NCBI GenBank assembly: GCA_033856515.1
Contig: JAWVEY010000048.1
Coordinates: 1 to 64,000 of the forward strand
Source of the DNA: JALZKA01 sp033856515
Lineage (GTDB): Bacteria > Actinomycetota > Thermoleophilia > Solirubrobacterales > 70-9
Direction of reading: 5' to 3'
DNA length: 64,000 bases
Positions 40,873 through 49,771 of this stretch are shown one piece after another. How positions within the stretch are numbered: position 1 is the stretch's first letter; each line of letters opens with the position of its first letter. The notes beneath the pieces are model-generated. The model saw only the letters and a program-made list of their open reading frames with translations, was not told the origin of the DNA and made no database searches. The translations under genes and the position numbers were made by a program.

Positions 40873-41779
40873 GGAAAGATCGAGGGTTCTTGTCACCGGA
40901 GGAACGGGCTTCATCGGACGCCAGGTAGTGCCGCTGCTTTGCGCCGAGGGATGCGAGGTGCATGTCGTTAGCTCTCGCCGGGACGTTGCTTCGGTTGGCC
41001 CAGCGATATTGCACCACGTGGATTTGTTCGATCCTCACGCCCGGGCTGCGCTCGTCGCGGAGCTGGCTCCTGAACGGCTCGTGCACCTCGCCTGGTATTT
41101 GCAGCCCGGACAGGTTTGGAGTTCACCCGAGAACGTCCGTTGGGTCGAAGCCAGTCTTGGGTTGCTGCAAGAGTTCGTAGCCGCAGGTGGGCGGCGGGCG
41201 GTGCTGGCGGGGTCATTTTCAGAGTACGGCCCTGGCGCTGGGCGCTACATCGAGGAGTCGACGCCGTTGCTCCCAAGCAATCTGTACGGCATCACCAAGA
41301 GCGCCCTTGGCCAAATCAGCCTCGCTGCCGCAGGCATCTGGGGGATCGAGTTGGCCTGGGCCCGAATCTTCTCCGCCTACGGCCCCGGCGAACACCCAGC
41401 GCGCCTGGTCGCCTCGGTCGTGCGCAATCTCCTGTCGGGGCACGAAGCGCCATGCTCGCATGGACGCCAGGTTCGCGATTACCTCTCGACGATGGATATC
41501 GCCGCTGCGCTCGTGGCGGTGCTCAACTCCGATCTTCAGGGCCCGGTCAACGTCGGCTCAGGCGAGGAGGTGACCCTGCGCGACCTGGTGGAGCTCACCG
41601 CCGAGATCGTGGGGCGCCCGGATCTCCCTCGCTTTGGTGAGGTTGTGCCTCCGCCGGATGATCCGCCGCTTCTAGTCGCCGACGTCACGCGCCTTCGGGA
41701 TGAGGTGGGATGGTCGCCGAGGTACAGCCTCCCCGAGGGTCTTGAGGTCACTGTCGATTCGTGGCGTCAGGCAGAGTGA
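40871..41779 (+). CDS. NAD-dependent epimerase/dehydratase
   Basis: A 302-residue extended-SDR sugar-nucleotide enzyme. The Rossmann motif is VTGGTGFIGRQVVPLL, the catalytic YxxxK is YGITKSALG, and a Ser is present in AGSFSEYGPG. Its length and the VRDYLSTMDIAAALVAVL segment suit a UDP/CDP-sugar epimerase or reductase. ATG 40871 lies inside the start region of the divergent GT2 gene; an in-frame GTG at 40859 is an alternative start that would overlap it by 14 bases. It is the only plus-strand gene of the island. Confidence 0.82.
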   Translation: MERSRVLVTGGTGFIGRQVVPLLCAEGCEVHVVSSRRDVASVGPAILHHVDLFDPHARAALVAELAPERLVHLAWYLQPGQVWSSPENVRWVEASLGLLQEFVAAGGRRAVLAGSFSEYGPGAGRYIEESTPLLPSNLYGITKSALGQISLAAAGIWGIELAWARIFSAYGPGEHPARLVASVVRNLLSGHEAPCSHGRQVRDYLSTMDIAAALVAVLNSDLQGPVNVGSGEEVTLRDLVELTAEIVGRPDLPRFGEVVPPPDDPPLLVADVTRLRDEVGWSPRYSLPEGLEVTVDSWRQAE

Positions 41780-41795
41780 AAGTTGACTAACGCTC

Positions 41796-42521
41796 TCACT
41801 TGAAGACCGCAAGAATCGAGAGGCCCGCTGGGAGACGCATACCCGCAGCAAGCATCCGCGCCTCGGTCCGAAGTGGCCACTCCAGAACGCCATTTAGCAC
41901 AGGCGACGTGCGCGTGAAGTCTGAGGCGACGTCGTCCGGCGCGCGCCTTCGATCCATGAGGCGGCGAATGCCCGCGGCCGGTAGGAGAATCGAGTTGAAG
42001 TGGGTCACCAAGAGTGGCGTCCAGTCCGTCGCCTCGGCGGCGGCGATCAGCGTTCGGCGGAGATACCGCCGCCGGTGCTCGTTCACGATGTCGTGAGGAC
42101 CCCAAAGCCGGGGATAGGCCGGAACCGTGATGAGCAGAAAGCCTCCCGGCTTGACGACCCGCCGCAGCTCGGCCAGCCCCTCGCGGTCATCGTCTAAGTG
42201 CTCGATTACATCGAGCGCCGCCGCCAGGTCGAACTCGGAGTCGTCGAACGGCATTTCCTCGAGCGTTCCCTGAACCACCGTGCCGACTCCCCGTGCACGC
42301 GCGGCAGCCAGCGCATCATCCGAAGGCTCAAGCCCAACGATGGTCCCGAAGCGCGCCAACTCTGGAAGGTTCGCACCACCACCACAGCCGGCGTCCAGAC
42401 ACGACGCCGGGTCGGGCAGCGGCAGCGATTCGAGCGCGGCTCTGACGACGCGACGTCTTCCGCGGTACCACCAGTGCTGGTCCTCGGCCTCCAGCGTGAC
42501 ATCGCGGTACGTGCTTCTCAC
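41796..42521 (-). CDS. class I SAM-dependent methyltransferase
   Basis: A 241-residue methyltransferase. The SAM motif I is CLDAGCGGGANLPELA; further motifs are VQGTLEEMPFDDSEFDLAAA-DVIEHL and RVVKPGGFLLITVPAY. The YRxxxxxxxxHWWYRGRRRVV start is typical of methyltransferases in glycan clusters. The ATG overlaps the stop of the upstream membrane-protein gene by 4 bases. It probably methylates a sugar or lipid intermediate of the envelope glycan. Confidence 0.88.
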   Translation of the reverse strand: MRSTYRDVTLEAEDQHWWYRGRRRVVRAALESLPLPDPASCLDAGCGGGANLPELARFGTIVGLEPSDDALAAARARGVGTVVQGTLEEMPFDDSEFDLAAALDVIEHLDDDREGLAELRRVVKPGGFLLITVPAYPRLWGPHDIVNEHRRRYLRRTLIAAAEATDWTPLLVTHFNSILLPAAGIRRLMDRRRAPDDVASDFTRTSPVLNGVLEWPLRTEARMLAAGMRLPAGLSILAVFK

Positions 42522-44356
42522 GGCCGCAACTTAAACGAGTCCCACAAAGCGACGCCTCCTTCGATCCGAGGAGGACGTCCGAAGAGTTCAGTGAATAGCC
42601 GCACGGCATCATCCGCGCCTGGACTGTCTAGAACACCGGCGATCGCGTCGACCTCCCACGTTTTCAACTCCGTCAGGATCTCTTCGCGGGCCGAGGGAGT
42701 TAGGCGGCTTGGAGCATCGCCTTCGTAAAGGCTCGCAAGATACTCCTGCGTAAACCCCTTGCTCCCTTGGAGTGTGAACGAACCTTGCTCGTCGGGAACG
42801 AACCCATAACCACCCACGATCCGGTAGTGCATGTCAGCATTGGCTTGCCACTCCATGGTCTCGGCAGTCAGCGGCCCAGGGAACGGGTAGGTCAGGAGCA
42901 CACTGCCCGTCGGCAGCGCGTCCTTCACCTCGCGCTCGAAGAATTCGGGGCGCTCGACGTCGACCATCCGGTAAGGGCCGGGCACGAGCGGTACCAGGCA
43001 TACCGCGATCCCAAACGCACCGACCAGGGCAGGTCGGAATCGGTGAACATGGTTTGCGAGCCAGCGATCGCGGTGAAGCCGGTCGATGCCGATGCCCAGC
43101 ACGATGGCGAGCCCGAGGAACATTTGTAGGGCGAACCGGTCAGGACTCGCAGATTCGAGGAGCGGAAGCTCTTCGAAGATCCGTGTCGGTAATGGTATGC
43201 CGGTTGCCTTGTCTGCGATCGTCAGCTCTGGTCCGAGGTAAGCAACGAACATGAAGACCGCCATGAGTGCAAAGAACCGGACGGATGCTGTGCGTCTGTA
43301 CCGCAGCACGATGAATGCCAAGAAGATGAGGAGCGGCAGACCCACGTAGCCTCGCGCCGTCGGCGCATAGCCATGTCCCATTAGCTCGATGACGTAACCG
43401 TCGAGCCGATCGCCGAGATCTTGGAGCCACGTCGGGGACAGCAGCTGGTTCGCCGTTGGGATGACTGGGCCCAGTAGGTCACCACTGAACAATCGCGTTG
43501 GCACTTGGATGCTGACGCTTTGTGGTCCATTGAGGAGGAACCAGATTGGGTATGCCAGCAGGACGGCGCTCACGGCCACCCCGGTTGCGATGCCCCTCGT
43601 CGCATGGTGGAGGCGGGACCTGACCTGCTCGCGATAAAGCAGCGCGAGCACCAGGGCACCAACGGCGCAGGCGATGGCCGTGCCGGCGAGCATCTCGGCC
43701 GATACGAAGAACTGGGCCGTCACAAGGAGACCAAGGGCTGCACCCCACTTCCTCGGGGAGTGCTCCTGACGCACTATCAACTCGTCCACGACGAGCACGA
43801 TGAGCGGGGGCAACACCGCAAACATCAACGTGAGGTGGAATAACCCCGAGGAGATCATGTAGGCGGAAAACGCGTACAAAAGGCCCCCCCAGAAGGCGGC
43901 GGGCTTCCAGGTCGTCCATCGGCTCACCAGGCCGTACATCGCCAACCCCGAACCTGCGAATGCGAGGGTCTGCCCAACGTTGTAGCTCGCGATCGGACCG
44001 AGCGCGAGCGTTACTGGGGAGAGAAGTACCCCAAGTAAGAGGGAGGCGGTGTTGTTCAGCAGGTTGACGCCGTCGGGATAGTTGAACAGGTCCGTGAAGA
44101 AGGGGTTCTGCCCGTGTGTGATCGCGTAAGGGACCCACTGCAGGCCCCAGAGATAGACCGCCTGGTCGCCAGTCGCGAACTGCACGGTGTCGGTTGGACC
44201 TCGGACCCACGCGTGGATCAAGAGCGCGACCGACACGAGCAAGTAGAGAAAGAATGCGGTCAGCCACGGGTGTTTCGCTGCGACCCGAACGACTGGTCCT
44301 ATGCAACGCGGCGGCGCGTTCCGCAAATCCTCCATCTGGGTAGTGGATTCGCCCAT
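42518..44356 (-). CDS. multi-pass membrane protein, YfhO/GT-C-like
   Basis: A 612-residue membrane protein with about 11 helices in the first 460 residues and a soluble extracytoplasmic C-terminal domain (VDVERPEFFEREVKDALPTG). The early loop DTVQFATGDQAVYLWGLQW with acidic residues and the later PRIFEELPLLESASPDRFAL resemble GT-C glycosyltransferases of actinobacterial clusters annotated as hypothetical or YfhO. The family is not proven. It is followed by a coupled methyltransferase. Confidence 0.7.
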   Translation of the reverse strand: MGESTTQMEDLRNAPPRCIGPVVRVAAKHPWLTAFFLYLLVSVALLIHAWVRGPTDTVQFATGDQAVYLWGLQWVPYAITHGQNPFFTDLFNYPDGVNLLNNTASLLLGVLLSPVTLALGPIASYNVGQTLAFAGSGLAMYGLVSRWTTWKPAAFWGGLLYAFSAYMISSGLFHLTLMFAVLPPLIVLVVDELIVRQEHSPRKWGAALGLLVTAQFFVSAEMLAGTAIACAVGALVLALLYREQVRSRLHHATRGIATGVAVSAVLLAYPIWFLLNGPQSVSIQVPTRLFSGDLLGPVIPTANQLLSPTWLQDLGDRLDGYVIELMGHGYAPTARGYVGLPLLIFLAFIVLRYRRTASVRFFALMAVFMFVAYLGPELTIADKATGIPLPTRIFEELPLLESASPDRFALQMFLGLAIVLGIGIDRLHRDRWLANHVHRFRPALVGAFGIAVCLVPLVPGPYRMVDVERPEFFEREVKDALPTGSVLLTYPFPGPLTAETMEWQANADMHYRIVGGYGFVPDEQGSFTLQGSKGFTQEYLASLYEGDAPSRLTPSAREEILTELKTWEVDAIAGVLDSPGADDAVRLFTELFGRPPRIEGGVALWDSFKLRP

Positions 44357-44401
44357 TAGGGAGGTGCGCAGCTTAGCCGTGGAACCTCGACGGTCGGGTG
44401 C

Positions 44402-45784
44402 CTACCCGACCTCGTCCGCAGCGGCGGCAGTCAGCTCCAGCTCCATGCCCGAATCGGGCGCTGGGACGTCCTCGGGCCTAGCCGGCGCCGTGCGGACAAC
44501 TACGAATAGCAAGGCGCAGAGGAGGGCTGCCCCTGCTGCAAATCCCACTTCGATCCTCAGGAACAGGTCGAGGGCCCCAGTGAGGTTCCACACGACAAAC
44601 AGCGTGGCGCAGAGCAACCAGCACCCGGCTGCGCGGCGGACCTTCCCTTGCGCCAGCGCAGCCTGGTTGAGCGTCGTTGCGGAGAGGTAGAAGCCCATGC
44701 CGACGCCCACGAGAACCAGGCCGAGCCGGTCGTACTCGAACTTGTCGCCGAACGCGATCTGCATGACGTCCGGTCCGAACGCGAGCAACCCGAGGCAGGT
44801 GGCGCTCGCAAAGGCGGCAATGACGCCCAGCGTGACTTGAAGCGAGTGGTAGAACGAGTCGCGGCTTGTGCTGTCCCCCCTCGTCTGAAGTCGAGTGAGG
44901 TGAGGCAAGAGGCTCGCGGCCACGGCCTGAAACAGGACTACCGGCGCTCGAGCAACCATCAGGACATTGAAGATGTACCCTGCCGCCGCCGCACCCTGGT
45001 CGGCCTGTGCGAGCAATGGGCCACTGTTCAGGAGCGCCTGTTCGCTCAGCATGATCGCGAGCACTGCTGCGGCAAAGCCTCCGCCCTGGGCCAGGGTGAA
45101 CTCCGGTGCCCCCTCGACCGCGACCGGCCGCCGCGAATCCTCGGCGGCGATCGGCATGCGCGTCGTTGAGCGGCGGAGCCCAATCGGGATCACGATCATG
45201 CTGACGAGTGGGGCGACTGCGATGCCGAGCGCGACAATCTCGGTGTCGCTCGCAATTCCGAGCGCAAGCGCGAGCGCGAACGCGAGGCGGACGATCGCGT
45301 CCACAACCAAGAGCGCTCCGTAAAGCACCATGTGGCGCCGGCCCGCCATGTACCCGCGTGCGAAGTAGCTGCCCCCGAAGGCAAGGACGGACGCGAGAAG
45401 CAACCAGAAGAACGTCGCCTCGCCTCCGAATAGCTCCTGCTCGATCTGCCCACGCAGTGCAAATGCCACAGCCACGAATGCGAATGCCAAGACGAGCTGG
45501 ATCGTCGCCGCAACTCGTAGTACGTGGCGGACGGAAGAACCGCGCTCGTCGAGCTCGGCGACCGTCCGCATGAGGAGTTGCTCAATCGGCCGGAAGAGGA
45601 CTGAGACCGTGATGAATACAGCGGACCAGAGGACGACGACCCGCCCATAGTCCTCGCGATCGAGGGTGTGCGACGCCATCGCAAAGAAGGCGTAGGTCAG
45701 CACTCCCGCCGTCGCAAGGCTGATCGTCAGAAGGCCGACGGAACGACCGTACTCGCGCGTCTCGCCGCTACCCGCCCTCAACAT
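44402..45784 (-). CDS. polysaccharide biosynthesis protein, Wzx-type flippase
   Basis: A 460-residue protein with about 12 membrane helices of the MOP/Wzx superfamily (LTYAFFAMASHTLDREDYGR, GGSYFARGYMAGRRHMVLYG, FNVLMVARAPVVLFQAVAAS, LAFGPDVMQIAFGDKFEYDR, YLSATTLNQAALAQGKVRRA). It would flip lipid-linked sugars across the membrane. The C-terminal tail is acidic and disordered. TACGTT lies 8 bases before ATG 45784. It is the first gene of the minus-strand set of the island. Confidence 0.88.
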   Translation of the reverse strand: MLRAGSGETREYGRSVGLLTISLATAGVLTYAFFAMASHTLDREDYGRVVVLWSAVFITVSVLFRPIEQLLMRTVAELDERGSSVRHVLRVAATIQLVLAFAFVAVAFALRGQIEQELFGGEATFFWLLLASVLAFGGSYFARGYMAGRRHMVLYGALLVVDAIVRLAFALALALGIASDTEIVALGIAVAPLVSMIVIPIGLRRSTTRMPIAAEDSRRPVAVEGAPEFTLAQGGGFAAAVLAIMLSEQALLNSGPLLAQADQGAAAAGYIFNVLMVARAPVVLFQAVAASLLPHLTRLQTRGDSTSRDSFYHSLQVTLGVIAAFASATCLGLLAFGPDVMQIAFGDKFEYDRLGLVLVGVGMGFYLSATTLNQAALAQGKVRRAAGCWLLCATLFVVWNLTGALDLFLRIEVGFAAGAALLCALLFVVVRTAPARPEDVPAPDSGMELELTAAAADEVG

Positions 45785-45946
45785 TCCCAGGCAACGTATC
45801 GGCCGGAGTCCGGCCCTCGCTCCAGCTAGCCCACTTCTTGAGCTTGCGGGTCACATCCGGGCAGCCGTTCCAGTCACCGGGCAAGAGACGCATATCCCGC
45901 GCCTGGTCGGTCACGCACTCGCCGGTGGCGAGCGCGCTGCTCAGCC

Positions 45947-46166
45947 CTACTCGACGGTGAGCGTGCCTTCCATGCCGGCGTCCTGGTGGCCTGAGACCGA
46001 GCAGTAGAAGGTGTAGTCGCCGGGCTCGAGCTCGACCTCGGTCGACGTCGTGCTGTCCGTGATCGTGTCGGTGCCGCCGACGTCGCCATCCTGTCCCTCG
46101 ATCTCGACGTTGTGCGGGGTGCCCGAGGGGTTGTCCAGCTCGACCGTGACGGTGCCAGCCTCGGTC
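45947..46166 (-). repeat. right copy of the 220-bp direct repeat flanking the glycan island
   Basis: This segment is the 3' part of the intact cupredoxin gene. It matches 37311-37526 (6 substitutions, two small deletions in the left copy). Both copies have the same orientation, with 8.4 kb between them. Recombination between them would delete the island and leave one copy. Confidence 0.85.
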
Positions 46167-46393
46167 TCAGCGGAGTCCTCCTCGAAGGCAAGGCTGCCGT
46201 CCTCGGCAGCGGTGAAGGTGACCGTGCCGCCGCCTCCCGAGCTGGCGGTGTCCTCGGTGGTCGACGTTTCCTCGGTCGTGGTCTCGGTGGAACCGGACTC
46301 GGTCGACGAGTCGTCATCGTCGTCTCCGCATGCGGCAAGTCCGAACGGGACGATTGCGGTGATGGCCAGGGCGATCGAAAGCTTCTTCTTCAC
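45947..46393 (-). CDS. lipoprotein cupredoxin (plastocyanin/amicyanin-like)
   Basis: A 148-residue exported copper protein. GTG 46393 gives a basic start (MKKKLS), a hydrophobic stretch and lipobox LAAC. A Ser/Thr/Glu-rich linker follows, then the cupredoxin domain with type-1 copper ligands His in PHNVEIEG, Cys in FYCSVSGH, His in the same motif and Met in QDAGMEG. A ribosome binding site AAAGGA precedes the GTG. The 3' part is duplicated as a pseudogene 8.4 kb to the left. Confidence 0.9.
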   Translation of the reverse strand: MKKKLSIALAITAIVPFGLAACGDDDDDSSTESGSTETTTEETSTTEDTASSGGGGTVTFTAAEDGSLAFEEDSAETEAGTVTVELDNPSGTPHNVEIEGQDGDVGGTDTITDSTTSTEVELEPGDYTFYCSVSGHQDAGMEGTLTVE

Positions 46394-46441
46394 GAGGAGG
46401 TCCTTTCTCGGGGGAACACCGGCAGTGTAATCGCCTCTGCC

Positions 46442-46447
46442 TAACCT
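46442..46447 (+). promoter_or_regulatory. -10 box for uvrC
   Basis: TAACCT lies 7 bases before ATG 46455. The divergent cupredoxin gene starts 61 bases to the left. Confidence 0.4.
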
Positions 46448-46454
46448 TGAAGGC

Positions 46455-48350
46455 ATGGCGGAAATCGAGATCGAGCGTGACCTTCAGTCGGCTGAGGGCG
46501 CCTCGATCGCCGAGCAGCGCAGGACACTCCCCGACGAGCCGGGCGTCTACATCTTCCGCGATGAAGAGGGCAAGGTCCTCTACGTAGGCAAGGCCCGCTC
46601 GATCCGGAAGCGGGTCGGCGGACACTTCTCGGGAAAGACCAGAACGCGAGCGATGACCGAGCAGGCGTCGTCGATCGAGTTCCTCGTGACGAACACGGAG
46701 GCCGATGCGCTCCTCGCCGAGCAGCAGTTCATCAGGCGCCACCGGCCGACGTTCAACATCCGCCTGCGCGACGACAAGTCCTACCCATACATCGGGATCT
46801 CACTCGACGAGGAGTTCCCGCGCGTCTACTTCACGCGTGAGCGCCACCGCTCGGCGCGCCTCTACTTCGGTCCGTACTCCAACGCCAAGCGCACGCGGGA
46901 GACGCTCGAGATCCTCGGCAAGCTGTTCCAGTACCGCACCTGTGAGGGGCCGGAGCCCGGCCGGCGCTCGGGAGTGCCGTGCCTCGACTACTACATCAAG
47001 CGCTGCCAGGCCCCGTGCGTCGGCTACATAGACCGCGAGGAGTACCGGCGCAACATCGACGCGATCGCGAGCTTTCTCTCGGGCCGCTACCGCGACGTCG
47101 AGCGTGACCTCGCGCGAAAGATGGAGGAGGCGTCGGGAGAGGAGGAGTTCGAGCGCGCGGCCGTGTACCGCGACCGACTGGAGGCCGTTCGCTCGCTGAT
47201 GGAGCGCCGCAGCGTGGCGGGGGAGAGCCTCGACAACGCCGACGTGATCGCGGTCGCGACGGAGGACGACACCGCGAACGCGCAGGTGTTCCAGGTGCGC
47301 GACGGCATTCTGGCCGAGCGCCAGAGCTTCTACATGACCAACGCCGGCGGGCGCGAGGAAGGTGAGGTGATCGAGGAGTTCGTCGCCCAGTACTACTCGG
47401 CGGCGCCGTCGATCCCACGGCTCGTCGTGGTCGGTGAGGGCGTGCGAAGCCGCGTCAAGGTCCTGGAGGACGCGCTCGCCATCAAGCGGGGCGGCCCGGT
47501 CGAGGTCAGGGTCTCCGAGCGCGGGGACAAGCGCAGGGTCCGAGAGCTTGCCGAGCGGAACGCGCGCCTGGCGCTCAAGCAGGACAAGCTCCGCTCCGAG
47601 CGCAGGCGCTCGCAGCGAGTTGATGCGGTCGCGGCGCTTCAGGAGGCGCTGCGGATGGACAACCTGCCGATCCGGATCGAGGGCTTCGACATCTCGAACA
47701 TCGGCGGCGAGCACACCGTCGCCTCGATGGTGGTCTTCGAGGGAGGCGCCCCGAAGAAGTCCGACTACAGGCGCTTCCGGATCCGCGGTGACCGCACCGG
47801 CGGCCCTGACGACTTCGCCTCGATGAACGAGGTGCTCTCGCGGCGCGTGTCGCGCCTGGTGGAGCAGGCGGACCGGTCGCCGCACGACGCCGAGCGCGAT
47901 CCGAGCTTCGCCGCCATGCCGGACCTGATCATGATCGACGGCGGAAAGGGCCAGCTCTCGTCGGGCATGAAGGCGATCGGGACGCTGACCGACCGCGGGG
48001 TCGTGGTGATCAGCCTCGCCAAGCGCCTCGAGGAGATCTACGTGCCGGGCCGCTCAGCCCCGCTCGAGATCCCACCGGACTCACCCGCGTCGCATCTGAT
48101 CCAGCGCGTGCGCGACGAGGCGCACCGCTTCGCGATCGACTTCCACCGCAACCGCCGCGACAAGGCGATGACGCGGTCGATCCTTGACGAGCTTCGGGGA
48201 GTCGGTCCTGCGCGCAAGCGGGCGCTGATGACCCATTTCGGCTCGCCCGAGCGGATCGTTGCGGCTACGCGCGAGGAGATCGAGGCCGTCCCGGGCATCC
48301 CTGGCAAGATCGCCCGCGACATCCACCGCCAGCTCAACAAGTCCGGATGA
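46455..48350 (+). CDS. uvrC: excinuclease ABC subunit C
   Basis: Dual-incision nuclease of nucleotide excision repair. The 631-residue protein has the GIY-YIG domain (GVYIFRDEEGKVLYVGKA), a cysteine cluster (RTC-GVPCLDYYIKRCQAPC), the UVR domain EEEFERAAVYRDRLEAV, the UvrC C-terminal RNase H-like domain (GFDISNIGGEHTVASMVVFE, DGGKGQLSSG) and tandem helix-hairpin-helix motifs (GVGPARKRALMTHF, AVPGIPGKIARDI). It overlaps rapZ by 4 bases, as in the usual actinobacterial uvrC-rapZ operon. Confidence 0.97.
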   Translation: MAEIEIERDLQSAEGASIAEQRRTLPDEPGVYIFRDEEGKVLYVGKARSIRKRVGGHFSGKTRTRAMTEQASSIEFLVTNTEADALLAEQQFIRRHRPTFNIRLRDDKSYPYIGISLDEEFPRVYFTRERHRSARLYFGPYSNAKRTRETLEILGKLFQYRTCEGPEPGRRSGVPCLDYYIKRCQAPCVGYIDREEYRRNIDAIASFLSGRYRDVERDLARKMEEASGEEEFERAAVYRDRLEAVRSLMERRSVAGESLDNADVIAVATEDDTANAQVFQVRDGILAERQSFYMTNAGGREEGEVIEEFVAQYYSAAPSIPRLVVVGEGVRSRVKVLEDALAIKRGGPVEVRVSERGDKRRVRELAERNARLALKQDKLRSERRRSQRVDAVAALQEALRMDNLPIRIEGFDISNIGGEHTVASMVVFEGGAPKKSDYRRFRIRGDRTGGPDDFASMNEVLSRRVSRLVEQADRSPHDAERDPSFAAMPDLIMIDGGKGQLSSGMKAIGTLTDRGVVVISLAKRLEEIYVPGRSAPLEIPPDSPASHLIQRVRDEAHRFAIDFHRNRRDKAMTRSILDELRGVGPARKRALMTHFGSPERIVAATREEIEAVPGIPGKIARDIHRQLNKSG

Positions 48351-49243
48351 AGACCCAGTCCGAGCTCTTTCCAGAGCCGGTCGAGCTTTGGGTGATCACC
48401 GGCTATTCGGGAGCCGGCAAATCGGAGGCGATCGCCGCGTTCGAGGACACGGGCTACTTCTGCGTCGACAACCTGCCGCCACGGATGATCGGCTCGTTGG
48501 GCGAGCTCTTCCGCCACGACGGGTCCATGGTCCGCCACGCGGCTGTCGTAACCGACGTGCGGGGGCGCGGCTACTTCGACGAGCTCCAAGCCGTCATCGG
48601 GGAGCTCGACCAAGACGGCCTGGACCTGAAGGTGCTCTTCCTCGAAGCGGGCGAGGAGACGCTCATGGACCGCTTCAAGGAGACGCGCCGCCGCCACCCG
48701 CTCGCACCGGACGGGCGTGTGATCGACGGGATCAGGGCGGAGCGCGAGGTGCTTGGACAACTGCGTGAGACGGCCGACGTCGTGGTCGATACCTCGGATC
48801 TCACTGGAGCGATGCTCAGGCGGCGGATCGCAAACGAGCTTCTCGGACCGAAGGACGAGCGCCGCCGCCTCGCCCTGACCCTGCTCACGTTCGGCTTCAA
48901 GAACGGCCCGCCGCGCGACGCCGACTTGATGTTCGACGTCCGCTTCCTGCCCAACCCGCACTACCGCGAGGACCTGCGTCCGCTCACGGGGATGGACCCT
49001 GCCGTTGTCGAGCACGTCGAGGCGGGTGATCTCGCGAGCGAGTTCTACAGCCGTGTCCTGGGTCTCCTCGACTTTCTGCTGCCCGCCTACGTCGCCGAGG
49101 GCAAGACGCACCTGACGATCGCGATCGGCTGCACGGGAGGCCGCCACCGCTCGATCACGGTCGCGAACCGCATCGCCAGGCACCTCCAGGACCGCACCGA
49201 GGTCGCGGTCCGGGTGGTGCACCGCGACACACGGCTCGACTGA
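48347..49243 (+). CDS. rapZ: RNase adapter RapZ / P-loop nucleotide-binding protein
   Basis: A 298-residue member of the RapZ (YvcJ) family. Walker A is GYSGAGKSEA near residue 19, followed by the signature GYFCVDNLPP, VDVRGRGYFDE-like TDVRGRGYFDE, and FLPNPHYREDLRPLTGMDP. The C-terminal domain includes IGCTGGRHRSITVANRI. In Proteobacteria it adapts RNase E; the actinobacterial role is less clear. yvcK and whiA, which usually follow, are missing here. Confidence 0.95.
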   Translation: MKTQSELFPEPVELWVITGYSGAGKSEAIAAFEDTGYFCVDNLPPRMIGSLGELFRHDGSMVRHAAVVTDVRGRGYFDELQAVIGELDQDGLDLKVLFLEAGEETLMDRFKETRRRHPLAPDGRVIDGIRAEREVLGQLRETADVVVDTSDLTGAMLRRRIANELLGPKDERRRLALTLLTFGFKNGPPRDADLMFDVRFLPNPHYREDLRPLTGMDPAVVEHVEAGDLASEFYSRVLGLLDFLLPAYVAEGKTHLTIAIGCTGGRHRSITVANRIARHLQDRTEVAVRVVHRDTRLD

Positions 49244-49250
49244 GAGCCGT

Positions 49251-49679
49251 CTACCCCTTCTTTGCGGTCCAGTCCACTATGCCCGAATCGCACCCTTGGG
49301 CGTCGAAGTGGTAGAGAGCGGTGCCTTCCGCGCTCTTGCCCTTGAACTTACCCTTGACGTACCCGTAGAAGCCGTCGCCCGGGCTCGGGACGTTGAACTT
49401 GCCGCTGTCTTTGATCTTCCCCTCGAGACCTGCGTACTGCGTGCCTCCGGGTCCTCCGCACGGCGGCGCGATGAACTCGAAGAAAACAACGTTCACCTTT
49501 GTCTTCGACTTGTTCACGCTGAGTTGAAGATTCGCGTCCTGGGACGTCTTTCCGGAGTAGGTGCCGGACTTGAAGCCCGCAATTGCGGGCGAGATCGCGA
49601 CGGCGAGCACAACCAGCGCGGCGATGACCAGCGCGGCCCCCTTTCGTCGTGGTCGTCCCTGCCGGGTGATGTCGCTCAT
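49251..49679 (-). CDS. small exported protein of unknown function
   Basis: A 142-residue secreted protein. Signal/anchor segment AALVIAALVVLAVAISPAIA, then a compact mature domain with SGTYSGKTSQDANLQLSVNK and two cysteines (PPCGG, QGCDSG). It resembles short extracellular proteins recurrent in Solirubrobacterales with a KGTYxGxT start. ATG 49679 has GGAGAG upstream. It is convergent with rapZ and sits in the slot where yvcK-whiA normally lie. Confidence 0.6.
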   Translation of the reverse strand: MSDITRQGRPRRKGAALVIAALVVLAVAISPAIAGFKSGTYSGKTSQDANLQLSVNKSKTKVNVVFFEFIAPPCGGPGGTQYAGLEGKIKDSGKFNVPSPGDGFYGYVKGKFKGKSAEGTALYHFDAQGCDSGIVDWTAKKG

Positions 49680-49771
49680 GATCTCTCCGTTCGTTGCTTC
49701 GGGACTCTGATGCTACGCCTCAGCGGGCCTTTTGTCAGGTGGCCGAAGGCGATTCACCACAATGGTCCGCC

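Noticed and set aside
37619..46393. Prophage or transposon island
   Set aside because: No integrase, transposase, tRNA-target site or phage structural gene is seen; gene content is glycan synthesis.
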